NCBI GenBank assembly: GCA_965219005.1 | Contig: CBDCMS010000004.1 | Coordinates: forward strand, 558,001-622,000 | Direction: 5' to 3' | DNA from: CAUZIZ01 sp965219005 | Lineage (GTDB): Bacteria > Acidobacteriota > UBA6911 > RPQK01 > JAJDTT01 | Length of the DNA stretch: 64,000 nt | Shown: piece by piece, positions 51,316 to 60,545 of the stretch | Layout: every line of letters starts with the position of its first letter | How positions within the stretch are numbered: position 1 is the stretch's first letter | The notes under the pieces: generated by a model | Databases searched by the model: none | What the model was told of the DNA's origin: nothing | What the model saw: the letters and a program-made list of their open reading frames with translations, nothing else | Made by a program: the position numbers and the translations under genes

Positions 51316-53004
51316 ATGAGATCGCCGAAGAACGCTGCTTTGTTTTGGTTTCTATTGGTTACAGCCGCCGCGCTGTTGACTGAGCCCACTCTGGGTGCCG
51401 CTCAGGTACTGCAGACCATGAGAGAGGAGCTTGACCGCTCGGTTGAGATACTCTCGAAACAGCCGACGCCCATCTACTACCTCAGCTATGAAATAACCGA
51501 AGACCGCCGTTTTCTTCTGCAATCATCGTTCGGGACGATCTCGCGGAGCTTCGAGGACGAGCGTCGACTGATCGACATCGATCTCCGAGTTGGAGACCAC
51601 AATCTCGACAACACCCGTCCGATCCGAGGAGGATTCGGTTCCGGTTTTCGTCCACCCTCAAGGGCGGAGATCTCGGTAGATGATGTTGAGGCTCTTCGAA
51701 ACATCCTCTGGTACCGGACGGACAAGGAATACAAGGCAGCGATCGAGCAGCTCACCAAGGTCAAGACCAATGTCCAGGTAAAGGTGCAGGCAGAGGATCA
51801 ATCCGGAGACTTCTCTTCCGAGCAGCCTCAGAAGTCGTTGGAAGATCCTGTTGCCTTTGTGATCGACCGACCTTTATGGGAGGAGAAACTTCGCAAATAC
51901 ACCGCTCCTTTTTCTCGATCCGGTCATATCTATTCAGCAAACGCAGCGCTGTCGGTAAACGTCGAGACTCGCTGGTATGTGAACAGTGAAGGGTCCGAGA
52001 TCCGGACATCACAGTCCTACTATCGGCTGATGATTTCTGCCTTTTCCAAAGCAGAGGACGGGATGGAGCTGCCCCGCTACGAGTCATTCTTTTCTTTCAC
52101 GCCCGATGGACTGCCTGACGACAGCTCAGTAGCCACCACGGTTGAGGGGATGATCGGTGATCTCGAAGCTTTGAGGGTTGCCCCAGTCGTGGATCCCTAC
52201 ACTGGACCCGCCATCCTTTCCGGTCGTGCCAGTGGGGTCTTCTTCCACGAGGTTCTTGGCCACCGAGTTGAAGGGCATCGGCAAAAAAGGGAGGAAGACG
52301 CACAGACCTTCAAGAAGATGGTCAATCAGAAGGTGCTGCCCCAGACCTTCTCGGTCTCTTTTGATCCCACGGTCAAACGTATTGGATCGATTGATCTGGT
52401 CGGTGCCTATGGTTATGACAATCAAGGTGTGAAAGCGCGGAGAGTCACGGTAATCGAAGAGGGTGTCTTGAAGAACTTCCTCATGTCACGGACGCCGATC
52501 GAGGGGTTCTCCCGCTCCAATGGTCACGGTCGGAAGTCGGCGGGCTTTGCGCCGGTGGCGCGCCAGTCGAACCTGTTCGTCGAGGTCAGCGAACCTCTCT
52601 CCGGCGAGGATCTGAAGGCCCTGTTGATTGACCAGTTGAAGCGTGATAACAAGCCCTTTGGACTCTTCTTTGAAGACATTCAGGGTGGATTCACAATCAC
52701 GGCCAGGACCTTCCCGAATGCCTTCAATGTGCTGCCGATCATGGTCTACCGAATCTATTCCGATGGCCGCGAGGAGCTGGTCCGAGGTGTAGACCTGATT
52801 GGCACCCCGCTGACCACGTTTAGCAAGGTCACGGCGGCGGGTAATCAAAGCGAAGTCTTCAATGGATTCTGTGGGGCGGAGTCAGGGGGGGTGCCCGTTG
52901 CGTCTGTATCACCGGCGGTCCTGGTCTCCCAGGTCGAGGTTCAGAAGAAGGAGAAGTCTCAGGAACGACCCCCAATCCTCCCGCCACCCGGGGATACGCA
53001 ATAG
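51316..53004 (+). CDS. Exported TldD/PmbA-family metalloprotease
   Basis: A 562-residue TldD-family protein. The metal-binding HExxxH motif is present in FFHEVLGHRVEGHR (H311, E312, H316). Other landmarks are VDPYTGPAILSGRASG and ARRVTVIEEGVLKNFLMSRT. Residues 1-28 form a Sec signal peptide (NAALFWFLLVTAAALL), unlike the cytoplasmic E. coli TldD. A soluble heterodimeric TldD/TldE protease cleaves unfolded peptides; here activity would be outside the cytoplasm. GGGAGAGGGG precedes the ATG. The TldE-like partner follows after about 30 bases. Confidence 0.87.
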   Translation: MRSPKNAALFWFLLVTAAALLTEPTLGAAQVLQTMREELDRSVEILSKQPTPIYYLSYEITEDRRFLLQSSFGTISRSFEDERRLIDIDLRVGDHNLDNTRPIRGGFGSGFRPPSRAEISVDDVEALRNILWYRTDKEYKAAIEQLTKVKTNVQVKVQAEDQSGDFSSEQPQKSLEDPVAFVIDRPLWEEKLRKYTAPFSRSGHIYSANAALSVNVETRWYVNSEGSEIRTSQSYYRLMISAFSKAEDGMELPRYESFFSFTPDGLPDDSSVATTVEGMIGDLEALRVAPVVDPYTGPAILSGRASGVFFHEVLGHRVEGHRQKREEDAQTFKKMVNQKVLPQTFSVSFDPTVKRIGSIDLVGAYGYDNQGVKARRVTVIEEGVLKNFLMSRTPIEGFSRSNGHGRKSAGFAPVARQSNLFVEVSEPLSGEDLKALLIDQLKRDNKPFGLFFEDIQGGFTITARTFPNAFNVLPIMVYRIYSDGREELVRGVDLIGTPLTTFSKVTAAGNQSEVFNGFCGAESGGVPVASVSPAVLVSQVEVQKKEKSQERPPILPPPGDTQ

Positions 53005-53035
53005 GTCTGAGGGCCAGCATCCGAGGAGATATCGA

Positions 53036-54811
53036 ATGAAACGAGGCAGCATCTTCGTCCTATCTTGCTCCGTCCTGCTGACCGGTTCCTCTCTTCAAGC
53101 ACAGGAAGGCGTCCTCATGAGGGCTCTGCGTGATGAGTTGGGGCGAACCATGGAGAAGCTGCAGCTCCAAGAGATGGAGAAGCCCTATTTCGTCGCCTAC
53201 AGGGTTCGGGAGGAGACGAACACTCAAATTGCTGCCAGCCTCGGAGGAATCGTCAGTCGTCGGGAAAACTCCGACCGTTTCCTCTCGGTGGAAGTGAGAG
53301 TAGGAGATCATGATCTCGACAACACCAACTTCTTTGCCATGCCGGAACGTCGATCCGGGGTGGTCTCGATGTACAGGCCCTTTTCTCTACCTCTTGGAGA
53401 CGATTACAAAGAGCTGAGAAGGCAGATTTGGTTGGCTACGGACGGTGCCTACAAGCAAGCCCTGGATCGTTTGTCCAAGAAGCGCGCAGTACTTCAGAAC
53501 AAAACACGTGCCGAGGTAGTTCCAGACTTCAGCGTGGAGGAACCCTATCAATTCGCAGGCGATCGACCGTCTGCTGAATTGGATACGACTCAGGTTGAGG
53601 CACTGGCGAGAGGTGTCTCGGCCGTATTCAAAGGGATGCCGGATATCTTTGCCTCCAAAGTTCAGGCCGATGTGCGACGCGAGCGAACCTACTACGTCAA
53701 CAGCGAGGGGTCTAGATTTACGCGTAGCTCCCCTGCTGTCTCGATCCACGCGCTGGCGGGCACACAAGCAGCCGATGGGACAGAGCTGGAGGATTTTTTG
53801 GTTGCCTACGGTCGTTCATGGGAAGACCTGCCGAGCCAGCAGGAACTGGCGAACCAGGTCCGCGGGATGGTTGAGCGTCTGGGACAGCTACGGAAGGCCG
53901 AGTTCGTCGATCGCTACACTGGTCCGGTGCTCTTCGAAGGGCAAGCCGCGGCAGAGCTCGTCAGCCAGGTCCTGCTGCCCCGGCTGCTTGCCATAAGGGT
54001 CCCTGTTACCGACAACTCCCGGTTCGAGATGTTTATGGGACAAGCCGGGAATCCATTCGTGGATAAGCTGGGCGCCCGGATCCTGCCCAGGTTTCTCAGC
54101 ATCGTGGACAATCCGACCGTCGAGAAGCATGGAGAGGTTCCTCTCCTGGGGGGATATCCGGTAGACGACGATGGAGTGCGTGCGCGCGAAACGAAGCTGG
54201 TCCAGAGGGGAATCCTGAAAACCCTGCTGGCGACCCGCAGCCCGGTGTCAGGGGTTCTAAAGAGTACTGGCAATCGAAGGAATGCGGGACCGGCTCCCAG
54301 CAATCTCTTCGTCGTCGCGCAGGCGGGAATGGAGCAAGACGAGATCAAGAAGGAACTGCTCAGCCTGGTGCAGGAACGGGGAGGGGACTACGGAATCATC
54401 GTGCGGCGCATTGGCAACCCTCTGTTGAAGCTGCCCCACGAGCGTCAATTCCCAATGATGATCCCAGGACAGAGTGAAAGGTCCAACGTCGAACCCACAA
54501 TCCTCGCCTACAAGATATTCCCGGATGGGCGGGAAGAGCCGATTCGTAAAGCCGTTTTGTCAGGGATCAGCGAGTCAAGCTTCAGGGACATTGTAGCCGC
54601 AACCAAATCGCAGACCGAATACAACGTCGCCTTTCAGTTTCGAGGTACGCTGCCGTTTTCGTTCTCTTCCTTTGGCCTACCCGGGTCGATGGTCCCTCCA
54701 GTAGCGTCCCTTGTGGTGCCCTCTCTCCTGTTCGAGGACTTGACGCTCAAGAGGCCATCCGGGAACGTTCCCCGTCCGCCGGTAGCGCCCCACCCTTCGT
54801 TAGATCGCTAG
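53036..54811 (+). CDS. Exported TldE/PmbA-like protein lacking the metal motif
   Basis: A protein of 591 residues from ATG 53036, with GAGGAG eight bases upstream. The frame continues upstream to 52862 but the extra part is a shadow of the previous gene. It has a signal peptide (IFVLSCSVLLTGSSLQAQ). Alignment by eye with the upstream protein shows FxYTGPVLFEGQAAAEL-like sequence (here DRYTGPVLFEGQAAAELVSQ), but HExxxH is replaced by VSQVLLPRL, as in TldE subunits. It probably forms the non-catalytic half of a heterodimer. A shared start (LRDELGRTMEKLQ vs MREELDRSVEILS) supports duplication. Confidence 0.85.
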   Translation: MKRGSIFVLSCSVLLTGSSLQAQEGVLMRALRDELGRTMEKLQLQEMEKPYFVAYRVREETNTQIAASLGGIVSRRENSDRFLSVEVRVGDHDLDNTNFFAMPERRSGVVSMYRPFSLPLGDDYKELRRQIWLATDGAYKQALDRLSKKRAVLQNKTRAEVVPDFSVEEPYQFAGDRPSAELDTTQVEALARGVSAVFKGMPDIFASKVQADVRRERTYYVNSEGSRFTRSSPAVSIHALAGTQAADGTELEDFLVAYGRSWEDLPSQQELANQVRGMVERLGQLRKAEFVDRYTGPVLFEGQAAAELVSQVLLPRLLAIRVPVTDNSRFEMFMGQAGNPFVDKLGARILPRFLSIVDNPTVEKHGEVPLLGGYPVDDDGVRARETKLVQRGILKTLLATRSPVSGVLKSTGNRRNAGPAPSNLFVVAQAGMEQDEIKKELLSLVQERGGDYGIIVRRIGNPLLKLPHERQFPMMIPGQSERSNVEPTILAYKIFPDGREEPIRKAVLSGISESSFRDIVAATKSQTEYNVAFQFRGTLPFSFSSFGLPGSMVPPVASLVVPSLLFEDLTLKRPSGNVPRPPVAPHPSLDR

Positions 54812-54863
54812 CCTGGCTAGTTCTCGTCCATTCGAGCTCTGTTATAGAATCAAAGCACCAGTC

Positions 54864-55067
54864 ATGGTAAAGGCCTCAAGGAATCCGAATCAGATGAATG
54901 AGTTGGACCCCGTGGTGGCAGCCTTCAAGCAAGATGTAGATCGAACGCTGATTCGCAAGAATCTGTCCCTGACCTACGAGCAACGCATTCTACAGCTCAT
55001 GGAGCTGCAGGACCTCGCCCAGGAGCTGCGTCGAGCTGGCCGCCAGCTAGAACCGCAGAATCGATGA
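54864..55067 (+). CDS. Small protein upstream of nucleotidyltransferase
   Basis: A 67-residue, mainly helical protein of unknown function (MNELDPVVAAFKQDVDRTLI; LTYEQRILQLMELQDLAQEL). Its stop overlaps the start of the next gene (ATGA at 55064-55067), so the pair is translationally coupled. The size, charge and overlap are like the first gene of two-gene nucleotidyltransferase modules. I do not recognise a domain. Confidence 0.65.
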   Translation: MVKASRNPNQMNELDPVVAAFKQDVDRTLIRKNLSLTYEQRILQLMELQDLAQELRRAGRQLEPQNR

Positions 55068-55540
55068 CCGACTTTCCCGCTCTCCTCCGCGCGCTTGCTG
55101 ATCACAACGTTGAATTCATCCTCATAGGCGGCGTTGCGGCTACGGTCCACGGATCATCCAGACTGACCCAGGATCTAGACATTGTCTACAAGCGCTCTGC
55201 GGAAAACCTGGATTGTCTGGTTGAAGCACTCCGTGATCATCACCCTTATCTACGAGATGCTGTTGCGGGTCTGCCCTTTCAGTGGGACTCTGAGACGGTT
55301 CAAAGAGGACTCAATTTCACGCTGACCACGGACTTGGGCGAGATCGACCTTTTCGGAGAAATCGTCGGTGGAGGTCGATACGAGGATCTCCTGGGGCACA
55401 CGGTTGGAATTACCATCTTCGACATCTCAGTTCTCTGTCTGGATCTGCCCCAGCTTATTCGCGTAAAGCGGGCGGCTGGGCGAGCGCGCGACCTGGAAGC
55501 AGTCGCGGAACTAGAGGCCATGCGAGAAGAAAGAGAGTGA
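55064..55540 (+). CDS. Nucleotidyltransferase-fold protein (MNT/AbiEii-like)
   Basis: A 158-residue protein with a minimal nucleotidyltransferase signature: FILIGGVAATVHGSSRLTQD followed by LDIVYKR (GG...hGS...D-x-D) and a third acidic residue in LGEIDLFGEI. This pattern is found in MNT-type antitoxins, AbiEii-like toxins and uncharacterised DUF6036-like proteins. The stop lies five bases before the tRNA-derived direct repeat at 55545. A toxin-antitoxin or defence role is possible but unproven. Confidence 0.75.
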   Translation: MTDFPALLRALADHNVEFILIGGVAATVHGSSRLTQDLDIVYKRSAENLDCLVEALRDHHPYLRDAVAGLPFQWDSETVQRGLNFTLTTDLGEIDLFGEIVGGGRYEDLLGHTVGITIFDISVLCLDLPQLIRVKRAAGRARDLEAVAELEAMREERE

Positions 55541-55544
55541 AGTT

Positions 55545-55563
55545 GTGGAGACGAAGGGGCTCG
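55545..55563. repeat. 19-bp direct repeat, candidate left attachment site
   Basis: GTGGAGACGAAGGGGCTCG here is identical to 60617-60635, where it is the 3' end of a tRNA-Ala remnant. The spacing is about 5.07 kb. It starts five bases after the nucleotidyltransferase stop. The identity ends on the right, where the sequence turns to gcaaacc. Confidence 0.65.
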
Positions 55564-55605
55564 GCAAACCGGACTCAGTTGAAGAACACTTTCTCCGCGG
55601 TTCGT

Positions 55606-55749
55606 GACCCCACTTGCCTTCGCGTGCGCCAGAATGTGTTCAGGAAGAAAGCGGCGGATCTCCATGTCTTCAACCCGGACTCCGAGCGCCAACGGATAGT
55701 GATCGGAGTTGTCAGTCCAGACGTGTACGTGAGAGTCGATGTAATTCAT
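55606..55749 (-). pseudogene. Amidohydrolase-2 family, N-terminal fragment
   Basis: The first about 48 codons from ATG 55749 (MNYIDSHVHVWTDNSDHYPL) match the start of amidohydrolase-2 / PDC-hydrolase-like enzymes, including the metal-binding HxH (HVHVW) and FLPEHILAHAKASGV. After that the reading turns into unrelated sequence toward the direct repeat at 55545-55563. The rest of a normal enzyme of about 280 residues is missing. The fragment points toward the repeat, so a rearrangement there likely cut it. Confidence 0.7.
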
Positions 55750-56009
55750 GCTCCGGGCCCTCCAACTATGCGAGTATCCAGGTAGCCAGGGGAGAACTGG
55801 CCGGGATGGATCCTCTGTTCCTGGAGGTCTGCGGACTCATGTTTTTGGCCACCCTGGTCGCGTACATTGTCAAAGGACGGATCATTGTCCGTAATTGCGA
55901 GCGGGTTTCCTAGCAATGGAATGAAAGACTGAGACCGTGAGGAAAGTCCCAGATTCCAGAGAATAACAGACTGTCGACTGGTGGCACCCGCTTCGATCTC
56001 AGCGGAAGC

Positions 56010-57581
56010 ATGTGGCTGGCCGCCATGGTTCTCATCCCAGGTATCTGTGGGGTTTTTGCCGTATATCTGGGCAAAGACTTCAACTGGGATCTGAGAAACT
56101 ACCACTACTACAATGCCTACGCTTTCCTCCAGGGCCGGTCGGGCTTGGATATGGCGCCGGCTCAGCTCCAAACCTATCACAACCCTCTCCTGGACTTGCC
56201 CTTCTACTGGATGGCCAACACCTTCCCAGCTCGTGTTGTCGGGTTTGTGCTGGGTTATGTCCAGGGGTTGAATCTCTCCCTGGTTCTTCTCATCTTCTGG
56301 CGGACGACCTGCCGGATGCCAAATTGGTCAAGGTTTGGTCTGGCTCTTCTCGTCCTGCTCCTCGCAGCCGTTTCCCCCGCCTTCGTCCTCGAACTGGGTA
56401 CTACCTACAACGACAATATGGCCAGTCTCTTTGTTTTGGGCGCCTTGCTGCTGCTGATACAGGGAGTTGAAAGCGGCGATGGCAAGACAAGACGGGGTCT
56501 CGCCGCCACGGCAGGTCTGCTCATGGGAATCGGCGCAGGCTTGAAGCCAACTGTTTGCTTCTACGGACTAGCCACGATTGCAGCTATTTGGGTGCTACCG
56601 CAATCCTGGCGAGAAAAAGTCACACTTTCCTTGTCCTACACGCTTCTGGCAGCCCTTGGTTTGTGCCTGAGTGCGGGATTTTGGTGGTGGGATCTATGGA
56701 CCCGTTTCGAGAACCCTGTATTCCCCTACCTGAACAACATCTTTCAGTCTCCTCATATAGAAGCGATCTCTTTTCGGGATATGAGGTACTTGCCCGAGCA
56801 GTTCTGGGAGTACCTGGTTCGGCCTTTCACGCTGAGTTGGTATCCCAAGCGGACCGGAAACCAAGCAGCTGTGGATGTGCGCTTTCCGTTGTATCACCTC
56901 CTATGTATCCTCTCGCTGTTCAAGGTACTGTTCTCTAGAAGAGGGAAGGTAGGGTTGAGGGAGCCTCTAGTTCGGGAGGAATGGAGTGCCTTCTTCCTGG
57001 TCTTTTCGCTCTCTGCATTTGTCTTGTGGATGGTTACATTTTCGTTCTATCGATATCTTCTTGTTCTCGAACTGTTGATTCCACTCTGTATCGTGGCTGT
57101 AGCCGGGCTCTTGCATCGTTCGAAACGGGCGTTCGTTTTGACGACGGTGCCGGTGGCCGCGGCCATACTCCTATCGTTTGAACCTCTGGACCTGAGACGA
57201 GCTCCCTGGAGCGATCCCTACTTCGAGGTGGAAACCAGCGAATTTGAATCCTCCGACAACCTCCTAGTTGTGATGTTGGGCGCGGCGCCCATGGCTTACG
57301 TTATCCCGGAGTTCCCACCAGAAACTCGGTTTGTGCGACCGGAGGGCAATATGAAACTGAAGGAGGGGGACTTGTTGTTGAGGGATATTCGAAGGGCGAT
57401 CGAACAGTTCGAAGGGGCTATCTTTCTCCTCTATTTCGGAGGGAATTCCATGAGTCCCTCAAGGCGTCTGCCAAGATTGCGACTGGAGCCAGAAGTCGAT
57501 AGCTGCTTTTGGCTGAGAATAGAGCCTGACGACCCTCTCAGGGCCTGCCGTGCTTATAAGGCGGCACCTTCTGGGCTGTAA
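56010..57581 (+). CDS. Polytopic membrane protein, possible GT-C glycosyltransferase
   Basis: A 523-residue protein with about ten hydrophobic helices. The start MWLAAMVLIPGICGVFAVYL is a helix, followed by a loop with aspartate and Arg/Asn/Tyr (GKDFNWDLRNYHYYNAYAF). That first loop resembles dolichol/undecaprenyl-phosphate-sugar dependent GT-C enzymes. Later helices include LVLLLAAVSPAFVLELGTTY. The C-terminal 90 residues are soluble. No close family name can be given. It is the only non-transposase gene between the two 19-bp repeats, apart from the amidohydrolase fragment. The stop is five bases before a palindromic element. Confidence 0.7.
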   Translation: MWLAAMVLIPGICGVFAVYLGKDFNWDLRNYHYYNAYAFLQGRSGLDMAPAQLQTYHNPLLDLPFYWMANTFPARVVGFVLGYVQGLNLSLVLLIFWRTTCRMPNWSRFGLALLVLLLAAVSPAFVLELGTTYNDNMASLFVLGALLLLIQGVESGDGKTRRGLAATAGLLMGIGAGLKPTVCFYGLATIAAIWVLPQSWREKVTLSLSYTLLAALGLCLSAGFWWWDLWTRFENPVFPYLNNIFQSPHIEAISFRDMRYLPEQFWEYLVRPFTLSWYPKRTGNQAAVDVRFPLYHLLCILSLFKVLFSRRGKVGLREPLVREEWSAFFLVFSLSAFVLWMVTFSFYRYLLVLELLIPLCIVAVAGLLHRSKRAFVLTTVPVAAAILLSFEPLDLRRAPWSDPYFEVETSEFESSDNLLVVMLGAAPMAYVIPEFPPETRFVRPEGNMKLKEGDLLLRDIRRAIEQFEGAIFLLYFGGNSMSPSRRLPRLRLEPEVDSCFWLRIEPDDPLRACRAYKAAPSGL

Positions 57582-57610
57582 GGCTAAGTACCGCATTTCA
57601 TAATTACGGT

Positions 57611-58956
57611 TCACTAGTGTCCAATCATAAGTCAAATAGATTCAACTGGTTACATGAACCTCCCTGGTGATTCCTGTAATCGAAGCTGGTAAGTACTTGA
57701 ATTAATGGGGTTTTCTCGAAAACAGTCAGGCTGAGAATCTGTAGAGTTGTGTAGAGGCTCAGCTCCAATTTCAGGCGTTTTTTCAGGATGGCAACGAGGA
57801 TATACACGGAGATGGCGATCCAGATCTGAGTTTTGACGGCGTTCGGAGAAGTCCCATAGAAGGCTTTGATGCGCAGGTGTTGCTTGATCCATTTGAAGAA
57901 AAGTTCCACGCGCCAGCGGCAACGGTACAGCTGGGCGACAGTGAGGGCAGTCAGGGAAAAGTTGTTGCTCAAGAAGACCAAGTGTTTTTGGGTCTCGGCG
58001 TCGTAGTAGCGGACTCGTCGGAGTTTGTCGGGGTACTTGTTGGCCGTGTAACGGCCGCTCAGGACCCCGGTTTGATCGCTTCTTAGCCCGATGCTCTTGT
58101 CGACACGATGGGAGTACAGACGGCGGAAATTCAGGCGCTGGTGGGCACGAATGATGAAGAAACCGGAACTCTGGTGCAGCCGATAAAGACGTGCGAAATC
58201 GAGATAGCCGCGATCCAGGATGTAAATGGAGCCGGGTTGGACCAGCAGATAGTCGAGGATATTGACGTCGTGAACCCGCCCCTCGGTGACCTCGACAAAG
58301 GTGGGGATGTTGCCACGTAAGTCGAGCAAAGTATGCAGTTTGATGGCTCCTTTGCGTTTGCGGAAGCGGGCCCAAGGGAACACCGAAAGACACAGATCGA
58401 TGGTGGTGGAATCGAGCGCGTAGACCGTTTTTTCCAGTTCCACGGCAAAGGGCTCGCCTGCGTACAAAGTCCGTGCCTCTTGGATCAAGACTTGAGCGAA
58501 ATCGGCATAAATGCGCCAATCCCGATTCTCGTTGGTATGGGCCAAAGAGCTGCGGGCCACGCGGCCTCGAATTCCCATGTGGTAGAGTCTGCCTGCAACC
58601 GAACCTAGCGTGGCTTCGATATCCCGCAGACTCTCGCGATAGGTCAGCTGGGCGAAGACCATACACAGCCACTGCTTCCAGCAGGAGAAGTCTTTTATCT
58701 TGTAATCTCCTCGGTAGCGTTGAGCACAGAGTTGAAATTGATACCTGGGGACGCAATCCATCAGCTGGGCAAAGACGGTTCTGCGCATATCCACCTAGGC
58801 ATCCTATCGGCTTGCAGGCCACAGGATTGGAGAACCGGGTCGGCACCTGCCACAGTTTCATATCAAAAAGTATCGAAAAAATTGGATTTCGATGTTAAAA
58901 CAATTCTTACCAGTAACTTAGAGTTGTGCGATAGAACAACGTTTGGACACTAGTGA
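57611..58956 (-). mobile_element. IS4-family insertion sequence, copy A (1346 bp)
   Basis: Ends are TCACTAGTGTCCAA at the left and the complement TTGGACACTAGTGA at the right. A 9-bp target duplication AATTACGGT lies at 57602-57610 and 58957-58965. It carries one transposase read leftward. It differs from copy B by only a few bases. The insertion point is in the left arm of the palindromic element. Confidence 0.9.
57625..58794 (-). CDS. IS4-family transposase
   Basis: A 389-residue DDE transposase. The N-terminal domain (MDMRRTVFAQLMDCVPRYQF; SCWKQWLCMVFAQLTYRESL) is followed by the first catalytic aspartate in VYALDSTTIDL, the second in IYILDRGYLDF, and the IS4 YREK signature YRCRWRVELFFKWIKQHL (Y-x2-R-x3-E-x6-K). 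The frame is intact. Its product is the same as that of the copy at 59214. Confidence 0.95.
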   Translation of the reverse strand: MDMRRTVFAQLMDCVPRYQFQLCAQRYRGDYKIKDFSCWKQWLCMVFAQLTYRESLRDIEATLGSVAGRLYHMGIRGRVARSSLAHTNENRDWRIYADFAQVLIQEARTLYAGEPFAVELEKTVYALDSTTIDLCLSVFPWARFRKRKGAIKLHTLLDLRGNIPTFVEVTEGRVHDVNILDYLLVQPGSIYILDRGYLDFARLYRLHQSSGFFIIRAHQRLNFRRLYSHRVDKSIGLRSDQTGVLSGRYTANKYPDKLRRVRYYDAETQKHLVFLSNNFSLTALTVAQLYRCRWRVELFFKWIKQHLRIKAFYGTSPNAVKTQIWIAISVYILVAILKKRLKLELSLYTTLQILSLTVFEKTPLIQVLTSFDYRNHQGGSCNQLNLFDL

Positions 58957-59199
58957 AATTACGGTCACGTTTGCAGATGGGGCTTGTGAGGCGAGGTCAA
59001 GGCAGGAGGAGGAAGACGATGCTTTGCCATCTTCGACGACGACCAACGCAGAGATCGTCCACAACCCCCATCTGCCCTGCGGGTGGCGACGGGACGGGCC
59101 GATGGCTTTGTCGCTCCTCCTGGCAATACGCAAGGGTATGGCTTCGTCGTTGCTTCGCGCCCTCGACGCCGTCGCGCTCGCCACAAACGTGATCGTAAT

Positions 59200-60545
59200 T
59201 CACTAGTGTCCAATCATAAGTCAAATAGATTCAACTGGTTACATGAACCTCCCTGGTGATTCCTGTAATCGAAGCTGGTAAGTACTTGAATTAATGGGGT
59301 TTTCTCGAAAACAGTCAGGCTGAGAATCTGTAGAGTTGTGTAGAGGCTCAGCTCCAATTTCAGGCGTTTTTTCAGGATGGCAACGAGGATATACACGGAG
59401 ATGGCGATCCAGATCTGAGTTTTGACGGCGTTCGGAGAAGTCCCATAGAAGGCTTTGATGCGCAGGTGTTGCTTGATCCATTTGAAGAAAAGTTCCACGC
59501 GCCAGCGGCAACGGTACAGCTGGGCGACAGTGAGGGCAGTCAGGGAAAAGTTGTTGCTCAAGAAGACCAAGTGTTTTTGGGTCTCGGCGTCGTAGTAGCG
59601 GACTCGTCGGAGTTTGTCGGGGTACTTGTTGGCCGTGTAACGGCCGCTCAGGACCCCGGTTTGATCGCTTCTTAGCCCGATGCTCTTGTCGACACGATGG
59701 GAGTACAGACGGCGGAAATTCAGGCGCTGGTGGGCACGAATGATGAAGAAACCGGAACTCTGGTGCAGCCGATAAAGACGTGCGAAATCGAGATAGCCGC
59801 GATCCAGGATGTAAATGGAGCCGGGTTGGACCAGCAGATAGTCGAGGATATTGACGTCGTGAACCCGCCCCTCGGTGACCTCGACAAAGGTGGGGATGTT
59901 GCCACGTAAGTCGAGCAAAGTATGCAGTTTGATGGCTCCTTTGCGTTTGCGGAAGCGGGCCCAAGGGAACACCGAAAGACACAGATCGATGGTGGTGGAA
60001 TCGAGCGCGTAGACCGTTTTTTCCAGTTCCACGGCAAAGGGCTCGCCTGCGTACAAAGTCCGTGCCTCTTGGATCAAGACTTGAGCGAAATCGGCATAAA
60101 TGCGCCAATCCCGATTCTCGTTGGTATGGGCCAAAGAGCTGCGGGCCACGCGGCCTCGAATTCCCATGTGGTAGAGTCTGCCTGCAACCGAACCTAGCGT
60201 GGCTTCGATATCCCGCAGACTCTCGCGATAGGTCAACTGGGCGAAGACCATACACAGCCACTGCTTCCAGCAGGAGAAGTCTTTTATCTTGTAATCTCCT
60301 CGGTAGCGTTGAGCACAGAGTTGAAATTGATACCTGGGGACGCAATCCATCAGCTGGGCAAAGACGGTTCTGCGCATATCCATCTAGGCATCCTATCGGC
60401 TTGCAGGCCACAGGATTGGAGAACCGGGTCGGCACCTGCCACAGTTTCATATCAAAAAGTATCGAAAAAATTGGATTTCGATGTTAAAACAATTCTTACC
60501 AGTAACTTAGAGTTGTGCGATAGAACAACGTTTGGACACTAGTGA
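59200..60545 (-). mobile_element. IS4-family insertion sequence, copy B (1346 bp)
   Basis: Same ends, length and orientation as copy A. The flanking duplication is TCGTAAT (59193-59199 and 60546-60552), or 9 bp (ATCGTAATT) if the terminal T/A is excluded from the IS. It is inserted in the right arm of the palindromic element, at the position mirroring copy A. About 243 bases separate the two copies. Confidence 0.9.
59214..60383 (-). CDS. IS4-family transposase
   Basis: A 389-residue protein with the same sequence as the transposase at 57625-58794: both catalytic aspartate motifs (VYALDSTTIDL, IYILDRGYLDF) and the YREK signature are intact. Only silent differences from copy A are visible within the gene. 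Recent duplication within the locus is likely. Confidence 0.95.
   Translation of the reverse strand: MDMRRTVFAQLMDCVPRYQFQLCAQRYRGDYKIKDFSCWKQWLCMVFAQLTYRESLRDIEATLGSVAGRLYHMGIRGRVARSSLAHTNENRDWRIYADFAQVLIQEARTLYAGEPFAVELEKTVYALDSTTIDLCLSVFPWARFRKRKGAIKLHTLLDLRGNIPTFVEVTEGRVHDVNILDYLLVQPGSIYILDRGYLDFARLYRLHQSSGFFIIRAHQRLNFRRLYSHRVDKSIGLRSDQTGVLSGRYTANKYPDKLRRVRYYDAETQKHLVFLSNNFSLTALTVAQLYRCRWRVELFFKWIKQHLRIKAFYGTSPNAVKTQIWIAISVYILVAILKKRLKLELSLYTTLQILSLTVFEKTPLIQVLTSFDYRNHQGGSCNQLNLFDL

Noticed and set aside
52862..53035. Upstream extension of the second TldD/PmbA protein (58 residues)
   Set aside because: The extension lies in the 3' end of the preceding gene in a different frame and lacks a signal peptide, whereas ATG 53036 has a good ribosome-binding site and a signal peptide.
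58918..59184. Small gene inside the palindromic element (88 codons, minus strand; similar frame at 32425-32673)
   Set aside because: Open frames exist on both strands of both copies as expected for GC-rich DNA, with no ribosome-binding site and no recognisable domain. I treat it as non-coding.
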